From Turritopsis dohrnii (taxonomy: Eukaryota > Cnidaria > Hydrozoa > Anthoathecata > Oceaniidae): 64,000 nucleotides of DNA. The stretch's first letter is position 1, and every line of letters starts with the position of its first letter. Where the stretch lies: NCBI GenBank assembly GCA_027922465.2, contig BQMF02000301.1, positions 475,521 through 539,520 of the forward strand, read 5' to 3'. Below, piece after piece: positions 45,334 to 55,100 of this stretch. Both the position numbers and the translations under genes were made by a program. The notes under the pieces are model-generated. The model was given only the letters and a program-made list of their open reading frames with translations, did not search any database and was not told the origin of the DNA.

Positions 45334-48300
45334 TCAACCTCCACAGCCACCTCCACATCCTCCTCCACAGCCACCTCCACAGCCACCACCGCCTCCACAG
45401 CCACCACCACCTCCACAGCCACCTCCACCTCCACAACCTCCTCCACCACCACCACAACCAGCGCCACATCCTCCACAACCACCAGCATCACCACCCCAAT
45501 CTGCACCACTACATTCCCATCCACCACCATCATTAGTATCCCATCCAGAATTGTCTGTTGTGATATCAGTAGTACTAGTATCATAATCGTACCCAAAATC
45601 CCCAGCACCGCAGCCTCCGGTGTAATTGTGTTGATGGCTGTCCAGGTATACTGGGTTAATTTGGTAGAAATAACCACCATGACAGCTTACATGATACCAT
45701 CTTGGAAGCATTGATGCATATAAACCACCGGCAATCAAAAATGGCATGGCATCCATATTCAATACTCCAGGTCTATCAGATGCTGGTTCAGGATAAGGTT
45801 CAATGCTGCCATCATCTGTTTTAGGAGGTGGTGGACGAGGTTGACATAATACAAATGAAACTGCAATAGCACATCCAACACTAACATACTCCGCCACATC
45901 TCTGACACTCCCTTCAAAAGTGATTACACCTTTTTCCAAATCCACCCAGCCAGTTCCTTGATCAGTGTACCATGAGAACTTTATAGGTTTGTTATTGTCC
46001 TCAGGTACAATTGGAAAAAAACATGACTTCTGACCATTTATAATAAACAATGACAAATTTAAAGAGCCTAGTTGACCTTTCACTCCACGTTTAGCTTTAA
46101 CAAAACCAGACCAACTAGATTTCACAATTCCCCAATCCCCTCTTGTTCCACGAATTAGCATGGCACGTTCAATAGCTGGTTTATGAGTAAAAACATTTTG
46201 TGTGTTAACGATCTGTTTCGGGGTTGGTAACGAATGTGAACCAATCGTGTGAGCAGTTGCCACAACATTTCCATATAAATCTTGTATTTCAACTGCTGAT
46301 AATGTTGGGTTTTGACAATGCACTGTTCTCCATGTAAATGAGTTCAAGCCAGAATCAGTTTGTAAGGAGTGATCACTATATTGGCAAGGAACATTATCTT
46401 TGTACATACTACTTGGTGCAAGAAGTGGAATATGGCTCAAAACATCCTTCAAATGATTTGCTTGCATCATTGTACGGACAATCTGACTAGCTTGAAACAT
46501 GTAGTGATTTGTTCTCTAAATATATACATAAAACAATAATGAATAATAAGTAACATTAAAATTTTTGTTCCTGTAATTTATCAGAAGTTGAGAATTGTTT
46601 GATTCATTTTTCAAAGCAATGTAAATCTCTGGTAAAAATGTTCTTATTGGCTGTATCATGGTTGTAAATCAGAAAGATTAATGAAAAAAAATATATTATA
46701 CTATATAATTATTCTATTGAAATATAATTTTTCCCCTTAGTAAAACGTCATTTTATTTTTCTCACAAACTGAAAGTACATAAAAGAACACAAACACCCTT
46801 GGACTACTACTACCATTACTACTACAGGGCTTTAGCCAGCCCTGTCATACCGCGTATAACGCGGTATTCCCAATTGTCAGAAAATTCCCAAATTTGTATA
46901 TGTTACGTTTTCCCATTTGATAAAATTTTAATATTTTTATGTTATTGTAGGGAAAAGTATTTAATGTGTTAATAAATACTTTACAGGCCAAATTTACCAT
47001 ACCTTCGTAACGTGATATCGAGCATGTAAGCAACTTCGCAAAACAAAATATATCGGAACTAATGAATGAGGAAATCAATTCAACTAAAAGCTGAAAGTCA
47101 GCTGGCTGAGATTAATTTTCTATTTTGAATCTTTTTCTTCCAATTCAACTTCTTCTTTTGTTTGAATCATTTCATTTTAAATGAGTTCCATCAACGATGT
47201 TTTAGTTATTATTTTGAGCGTAAGTTTCGTAAATTTCTGTTTGTGGAAACCTTGGTTAAGCTTCCATTTCTTTGATTGTAAAGGGAGTGGTAACTAAGAT
47301 TCTTTTTTTAAATTTCATTGAATAACACGAAAACGGGTCCTACTGGTATCACTTATGTTTTTATATTTTTTGGTTTGGTGAACAAAGGAATTCATACAAC
47401 GAAGGAAATTTCAAAATTACCTTAGCAACGGTGGCCATTCTCCCTAGCAACAACAAGTTGGTGAATAATCACTTAATATACCTAAGTTATCCTTCATTGT
47501 CAATTGAACACGAAAACTAATATAATAAGTTAAGTATGTTTTTAAAGCGTATCTACGTGCGCGATTAAAAGCGCGTCTTAACTAACTCTAGGAGTGCACC
47601 TCATAATGACAAAACTGGAAAGAAAAAATCTATTGGTCAAAAAAATGAATGAAAAAACGATGAAGTTAATAATGTTGGGTTGTTATTTATATGCTCGAAA
47701 ATCACAGAGAAGTTGATTTTAAAGACGTTTTAGAGAGTCTAGATCCCAAAATTTTCTTTGTCACTCAACCATGGTGGGTGACATTTGGCACCAAAAATTC
47801 CCAATTCTGGTAATACGTGGTATTTTATTAAGTTCTGGCTAAAGCCCTGTACTACTACAACAACTACGGACGAAACAGCAGTTAGTCTATGATGTACTGT
47901 CTGAGAAGCAATAACTAATAACTATCAAAACATTCTTTTATATGTATTTTAGTATTTTACCACTTATTCACTAAAAAATAGACAATACTCCTATTAAAAA
48001 CACACTGGAAACTTCAGTTGCACCCAATTTGAAGCATTGCTTGAAATAAACTTATGATTTTATGTCTTTGGTAACATCTTGTGCTTCAAAGTTTCCTGCA
48101 GTTAATAAAGATTCATCGAAGTATTTAAACTTTTTAAAAGCTTTTCATATTTTTCAATTTCCGCACACATTAGCATAGGAAATTGCTTGGTTTACACAAC
48201 CTATCTATCTGTCTGTTTGTCTGTCTGAAATATTTTAGGAAGTTATTTTAGCTGTCTTATGCTAAAAACTTCCTTATTCAATCTTTAAAATTTTTATTAA

Positions 48301-49732
48301 GGAGTCCTTAAAATATGCTCACACAACACGTGAAGTGTTTTTCAACCAATTTTGTTTATGTTTTGTGGAAGTTGTAGAAGTCACTTCATAAAGCGTTTTA
48401 AGAAGAATTTAAAGGCTATTTTCCCCTTGATACCTACTATTGTCATCCAAATATTACCATAAGGTCTGGTACAACAAGGCCTAGTATACGTTGATTTTAA
48501 CCTGATGAAGTCAAGTAAGATGACAAAATATTGTTAATCAAAGAAGCTGTTGTTTTTATTATTGTTTTTAACCTATCTAGCTTTTCGCCGTTTATATATT
48601 ATATATCTTTTGTTTAAAACATTTTCCCACAACCTTTCGTAAAGTTTTTAAGGAAAAGAAAAAGTTGTTAAATCTGATGTTATCTCATTTTTCATTTTCT
48701 AATAAACCCTCTAATGAAAACCAACTTCTATAAAATGCTGCAACCAAAAGTTGGAATTTTTAATATACACCGCAGCATTTATTAGAGGAACTAAAGTATC
48801 TCAAAATAGTAAACTGATCAATTTTATCATGAGAGCACAGTATAAATTAAATTGTAAAAACAACGACTTGCCTGGTTGATTAGGGATACAAATCGGTTGG
48901 TTGCAGTATCAATCAGTGGCAAAGGTGGATCTCCACGATACATTGCACCTGCTACACCAAATCTCTCTCCTTTATTTCTCCACAGCTTTCGTGTCACATC
49001 ACTGCTTTGATCTAAATGTGAACCAGGACTTCTGTCAGTTGTTGAATCGTCATGATCAAGTAGTTTTCCTAAGATACTTTGTGTATCTGACTGGTAGAGT
49101 GATACAAATTGCTGGTGGGTATGCCATAGCAAATCGTTATCATAACAAGGCACAATGAATGTGCTTGGATTATCTCGCTTTATCATCAGCATTATCTTAT
49201 AACGTCTTACTGCCTTCTTAAGGAACTTTAAGTCTCTAAAATGTGGTAATGATGAATTGTAGTTAAAACTTCTTTGTCTTTGAGCAGCACTTATCACATT
49301 GTATGAGCTAATTTGTTGATATTTTTCATCAATTAATATTGGATTAGGATTATTCAAATCCACATCATATGGAACCTCAGGATACTTCTGTTTCCAGCAT
49401 GACTTTGATAGTTCCCTTCCTGATTCTACCATGTACATTGGTTGATGATCAATTACTTTTTGAACAACTCTTTTGCAATCTTCAATATACTTTACAGGAT
49501 TCAAAATATGACAATGCCAAACCCATTCGATATCTAAAGGTGCCGGTAACACTCCCTGTTGTTCAGCTGCAAGGGGTAGCCAATATTTTTCATAACGGTA
49601 CATTGCATTTTGCAAAGTTGGGGTACTGTAGAGAGCTGGGTAACTATCAACTAGTCTCAAAAAATCATATTCAGCTTGAGCAGCAGAAGACAGGTTTAAT
49701 TGTGATGGAAATTTAATCAGGTTATTCCCCAT
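45334..49732 (-). CDS. Glycine-rich domain-containing protein (DUF1399), copy B
   Basis: Two exons, 49732-48872 (287 codons) and 46515-45334, joined in phase 0 across a 2356-bp GC-AG intron (donor GCAAGT, acceptor TTTAG), give about 680 residues. It is a close paralogue of copy A at 34297-36350: the DUF1399 domain (MGNNLIKF start, WVWHCHILNPVKY, NDLLWHTHQQF) differs at scattered residues, and exon 2 is nearly the same until the tail. The tail is longer and cleaner than in copy A, an array of Gly-Cys-Gly units ending GGGCGGGCGGGCGG. The coding DNA there is a CCACCTCCACAG-type microsatellite (about 45338-45480). The intron was enlarged by the hAT element at 46825-47849. Function is unknown. Confidence 0.85.
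46825..47849. mobile_element. hAT element in the intron of copy B
   Basis: Inverted ends CAGGGCTTTAGCCAG and CTGGCTAAAGCCCTG are flanked by a perfect 8-bp duplication TACTACTA (46817-46824 and 47850-47857), the classic hAT signature. Near the ends are GCGGTAT/AATACGTGGTATT boxes. No transposase is recognised, so it is non-autonomous. The interior 47410-47610 carries the module shared with 7365-7550 and 15490-15635. It accounts for nearly half of copy B's intron. Confidence 0.9.
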
Positions 49733-50118
49733 CTTTTTAATATCTAACTAAATAAACAACAACAGTTAAAATGTCACAAAAAACTCCATTGTCATTGCAT
49801 AACATAACATTTATTATTTCTTGCCAGCTGGAACTTAATAAGAGAGAAATATAGTATATAATGAAAAAGTAAAAATGTTTGAGAAATGACTTGTGAATGT
49901 TTACACACCTATAAGTTACAGAGCCGTAGTTAGGGTCAGTCAAAAAACCTGGAGGAGTTCAGCATTATCAGTTAGGACCACCCGACCAGAATTCGTCGCT
50001 AAAATAATCGTGATTTATTATAAAGAATTGCCTCGATAATTTTATTTTACTCTCCTATTTGAATACATCCGATTGAATGATGACGATCTAGCATAGCAAC
50101 CGCATAGAAACATAGCTC

Positions 50119-50209
50119 TAGGGAAAATTCGACACGGTAAATTTTTTTTATTTTTGGGGTGGTGAAACTTTATGCAAAAACAAAACTTTTTACCGTGTCA
50201 AAATTTCCC
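50119..50209. repeat. 90-bp hairpin (mini-MITE)
   Basis: Arms GGGAAAATTCGACACGGTAAA and TTTACCGTGTCAAAATTTCCC-type sequence face each other across about 50 bp of AT-rich sequence. No target duplication was established. Confidence 0.55.
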
Positions 50210-51198
50210 TTTCGGCTTAGTTCTTCAGAAAATGAAGAAAGAAGAAAACGAACAATTTGTACATCTTCGGAGGAGTACTGCTTTTCTAGCGATACATTAG
50301 CATAAGTTTCAATAATGGTCGTAAAATTAAATTTGCGCTATTGTGTGGCGTATCGACAAAACGATTATTAAAATCATTAACATAACAATACCAAACATTG
50401 CAATAATAAACTTTCGGGAAGCATTCGGAATGAATAATTCAAACGAACGAATGGTTATTACATGCTTCACCAGAACATATATATTTCGTAATTATACGCT
50501 CAGTCTTCCCCTTAGCTTAAACTTAGTGTTCTAGAAATGTTTGGTAGTATATCCCTTGAAAAATTGCTTGGTAAAAAGGCCAACTAAATCCGAGGGTGGT
50601 GCGATCGCACCCAAAGCAACCCCCGAATTACGCCACTGCCTACTTATCTTGGAGATCTGAAAACGAAGTTATTCAATCTGAATACGAAAATAACACAAAA
50701 AGTCACGGGCACCCTTCACCCTTCAAAGAAATGGCTGCAAATCCATGAAATGTTTTTTGTGAAAATATTTAAAAGTCGCCAGCATATAAAGTCGTGAATC
50801 CTAAAAAAGCAAAATGTCGCGAAAATCGCGAGAATTTTTGTGTTCCCGATCTTTTGTGCCTTTAATACTACGATGAACTTCGTCTGTATCTCGACGAATT
50901 CTATTCACATATTCTCGGGCTTCATAGAAAAAATACGAATAATTTGTTCTGGACAATTTATTTATATCAACGTGAATGTACAAAGTAAAGAGTCCTAAGT
51001 TACAAATTAAATCAGATTGATAATTACTTCTTTCACGATTTTACAATACATTTCTCAATCTTGTATTCTCAAATCAGAAGAAAACGTTGTGAATGCACTT
51101 CGTCGTGTGGCTGTCATAAAGTAGTATGAAACGCTTTTTATCGCAAGTTTTGGTTGAGTGGTCCTAACTGATTATGATATTTCTTTTCAGTCTTAAGT

Positions 51199-51436
51199 AT
51201 AATATAATAGACAACAACAATTTAAAATTCCATATTTATTTAGCAAAAGCTTTTCGGACTATGTCCATCATCAGTGCATAAAAATATACTGTATGAAAAA
51301 CTTTTTTACAATTTACAAAAAGAGACATATGGTTGCTATTAGATACAATAATAATAAAATAATAAATATGGAATTTTAGATTGTTGTTGTCTATTATATT
51401 ATATATAATAATGAAACATGGCAAATTTATTTCAAT
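51199..51436. mobile_element. 238-bp palindromic insertion with hammerhead-like motif
   Basis: It is flanked by a perfect 11-bp direct repeat CAGTCTTAAGT (51188-51198, 51437-51447). Inside are inverted arms of about 40 bp (AATATAATAGACAACAACAA..., ...TTGTTGTTGTCTATTATATT). On the minus strand, 51277-51251 reads CTGATGAT, GGAC, ATA, GTCC, GAAAA: the conserved CUGAUGA and GAAA boxes of a hammerhead ribozyme around a 4-bp stem. Such motifs are known from the terminal repeats of Penelope-like elements and from retrozymes. The extra base after CTGATGA and an unclear stem III mean activity is unproven. Confidence 0.6.
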
Positions 51437-52128
51437 CAGTCTTAAGTGTCGATTAGGTTACTTGCACGCTTTCCTTTTCTATCCTAAATGACTTAACTCT
51501 CCTCCACAAATTTTGACTGACCTCTGGCTACGCCTCTGAGTAATACTTAAGTGTTAAATATTATTCTGTGTATTATTGATGTATTATAAAGCTGCAAAAT
51601 GATGCATTCTTTACCTGCAATTAAGATAACTTTAATGGTTACAATTGACAGATTTTCTATAGTTTAAAAAATATAGAGCATACACAGTTTCTTGTAGTAC
51701 ACAAAGAAATTTCAATAATCGATTCTAAAACAATCTTTTTACTCTTCTGTCGTCTCTCTGCTCTGACCGATCGTCGGAAACATAATGTTATGAGACCATC
51801 AAACTTGGTAAGCTGGTAAAAGGAACATGAATTTTTAATTTTTTAGAAAACATATTTCATATAGGGCACTACATTTAAAAAATACCAAGAATAGGAATTA
51901 CAATGCATTTTATAGAAATTTCTAAAAATTTACAGCCCAACTTCTGATTACTTATCTTATCTTATCCGGTTAGTTGTCCGATTTACCGATACCGTTTGCT
52001 AAATCGGGTAATTCATGCGCATGCGTCAAGTACAGTTAAGGTTCTCTTTCACATCTGCATTGTCTTCTCTTTTGCTTGCTTTACAACGTTGTACAGCAGG
52101 ATTATCGACAGAAAAAGCTGAAGTAAAA

Positions 52129-55100
52129 ATGATTCGAGGGAAAGGCGGAAATAGACGTTCTTTCGATAACAAATACAAGTAAGTTTTATTACTAATTCAA
52201 TCATTTACGTAGATGTCTTCAGATACAACTTTGTAGACTGGATATTTTGTCACTATTTTAAAAATACCTTCAGACATAGTCAACCATTACTTCTGAAACT
52301 TTTGGAATCATTACTTTACATTTTTCTTCCATTTCAGTACAAAATGGCGCTATTTCATTTTCGCACCCCTCTATTTTTTTTACTGAAAACCATTCTATAC
52401 CGTCAATCGTCCTAACTTCGGACATCTTTCCAAACTTTGGACACACTAAATAAACAGACCTGTCTGGTAAACGAAATGTACATAATCAAATAATCAAATA
52501 AGCGTGTAGAAAATAATTGATTTGAAAATAACGATAAACGTCATCCTCAAGGGATTGCAATAGCAATCCTGTCGAACAACTTAAAATAGTATTATAGCAG
52601 ACGATTTCTACTTGTATTAACTTTTGAAATAACTATAAATCTTTTATATATATGTAACTGAATGAGAACCAGGTAACCAGAGAACCAAGCGAAAAACCAG
52701 AGAACATTTAGCGAAATGTTTTGTTTATATACATTTTTTTTTCGACTTTTTTCTTTGATACTAATCAATTGCGTATGATGATTTTACAATACTCCTGCGT
52801 TTGTTTGTATAATACTCTTCTCTACGTAATGAGCACCTCCGTGTGTTTGTATTTATGTCCGTAGACAATTATCCATAGTGGATATTCGCCTTTAAACGCA
52901 CAGTGTAATTATAAATCACGTTCGTCTCAAGGGTACCGTCAACTAATTTAAGTGTTTCATTTTTGTTAAGTTTAGTTGTGACAAGTTTAAGATGTATAGT
53001 TTAATTCACAGTGCAGTATGGACTTTTACTGATGTGGTTTGTATTTTGCGGATATGTTTTTTTTATGTCCGAAGTTTGGAAGGATGTCCGAAGTTAGGAC
53101 GATAGATGGTACAGCACAACAAACATGTACATAGTGAAAAAACATAATTTTATTCCAATTCATGAAAAAAATATTTTAATACCATTTTTTATAAAGAAAT
53201 TAATGTCTCAGAAGAAAGAAACATTGTCGCTGAATCACTTGCATATCTTCCTCCGCTCTTTTGATTTTTTAGTACTCTCCGTCCTGGAGGCCGTTTTCGT
53301 CTTTCTTCTTCTGTGGTGTTGCCAACGCGTCGCGTCAACGTGCATAACCAGCTGGATGCAGCTGGTTGTCTCAGCGCGTCTGCGAGCTGTCTACTCTTTC
53401 AACATACTTTTTCTTCTTTTCAAATTATTTCTGCCTTTTTTTTGCCTTTTTGTTCATTTCCTCATACTGCAGGTGTAAGCCTATAGCCTTTTTTGTCCTG
53501 GACTAGACACTATAAAAGGGACGAAATGCTTACAGAAAGTCCTTCTCGCCTTCAAAAAACCTGTTCACGATGGCTCGAAGACCTGACATGGCTGTCTTTG
53601 ATAGTATATGTTTAACTGAAATTGTGGCAAGATTTAAGTTTAATCGTGACGATTGTATCCGTTGGTGTCGTGAGTATGGTCTTCTGGCCACGACAATGGA
53701 CTGTCCACAATGTAATTGATAATGCTATGAGCAGCAATACCCACCTGCAGTGGATGGGATAACTTGGCGTTGTACTGTTAAAAGGTGTAAAAAAGTCATC
53801 AACATCAGAAAAAACAGTTTTTTTTGAAGGTTTGCATCTTCACCTTTGGCATATTCTTGGTCTCACATACCTCTGGACTTGCTCTGCTGGAAGTAGCAAA
53901 GGTTTGTCAGTGACAGACGTCCAGCACGAGCCATACCTCTGGACTTGCTCTGCTGGAAATAGCAGAGGTTTGTCAGTGACAGACGTCCAGCACGAGCTAA
54001 CAATTGGAAGTTGCGACTGGGAATCTGTTCCTGACTATTTATCGGAGTTCATGTGGAACCAATGATTTGCCGACCACAGCTTCTTTTATTTGTGGGATCA
54101 AATTGCGACTTTATATCCAGTTTGAGGATTCTCACTGAAAAATAGTTTTTTAAACCACAAATCTTAATAAAAAAAACATTCATTATTGCCGAAGATTTGT
54201 TTTCTTTGTTTCAAAAAATCACGTATTTTATCCCCGAGATGGAGAGCCAACTTGCGAAAATAAATATGGCAGCGAATTTATGAGAGAGGGAATTGTTAAG
54301 AATTGAGGTATTTGAAAGCTTAAAATGTAACCTCATTGATATCTTTAAATATATCTTTTATTAATTTTTTTTCATGTTTTTTCACTATGTACATGTTTGT
54401 TGTGCTGTATAGAATGGTTTTCAGTGAAAAAAATAGAGGGGTGCAAAAAGGAAATAGCGCCTGCAAAATTTCACATTACTTAACTTGTAGTTCTAGAGAA
54501 ATAATCTGATTTTTCCTTGAAAACAACAACATCGATTATGGGGTGAACTCTTGAATATGGCATAGAGCACTGACCAATCTGAACGGTGAAATTTTGATGT
54601 TTTTTTCAACGTTAATTTCGGAAGAAATTGATCATTCCACTTAAAGACAATTCTGTTTATATTTTACAATGTGAATCTAAATGAAAATATTAAAAAATGT
54701 GAAAAATGCACTTTAATTTCAAAGTTTAAACAGGTTCTTTTCACTGATCGAAGTCGCCCCGTTTTACGGTACATTTTCTGTACATCTCTGTGAAATGAAA
54801 ATGCATACCCTCCACCAAAGAAAGATATCAACCAATTTATTCATCTTATTTCGCCCCTTTGCTAAGATATCATTCAAAGAAAAAAGCCACTTTTTGTTGG
54901 CATAGAAGCATCAAGCACGACTTTGCAGTTTGCATGACCCATTATCAGATTTCAGAACAACTTTTGGTTCTTGCACTTTGGACAAACAATGGAAAATTTG
55001 GATGTTCTTGGCTTATGTTGAGAGTGATTGCTTCATGATACATCAAGCTTTATAGTGTTCCAACCAAATCTTTATTTTGCTTGTCACACACAAGAACATG

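Larger units (their letters stand above)
49919..51538. mobile_element. hAT-like element with nested insertions
   Basis: Left end CAGAGCCGTAGTTAGGGTCA and right end TGACCTCTGGCTACGCCTCTG are imperfect inverted repeats. A second inverted pair lies inside (ATCAGTTAGGACCAC at about 49966, GTGGTCCTAACTGAT at about 51151). CAGAG/CTCTG termini suit hAT, but flanking sequences no longer show a clean 8-bp duplication. It contains a small hairpin (50119-50209) and a later insertion (51199-51436). No transposase is recognised. It lies just upstream of copy B's start. Confidence 0.65.
52346..54461. mobile_element. Merlin-like element in DBHS intron 1
   Basis: Terminal inverted repeats of about 95 bp begin GGCGCTATTTC and are flanked by TACAAAAT (52338-52345) and TGCAAAAT (54462-54469), an 8-bp duplication with one change. 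The interior carries a decayed IS1016/ISXO2-type transposase (53572-54125). TIR, 8-bp duplication and transposase type all fit Merlin. The left terminal repeat is split by the TA-MITE at 52400-53109; the right repeat is uninterrupted. Confidence 0.8.

Noticed and set aside
45328..45714. Thr/Ser-rich plus-strand frame
   Set aside because: It is the antisense reading of the Cys-Gly coding microsatellite in copy B, not an independent mucin-like gene.
53125..53478. 117-codon hydrophobic frame
   Set aside because: It begins inside the Merlin terminal repeat and runs through AT-rich DNA with no recognised domain; likely chance.
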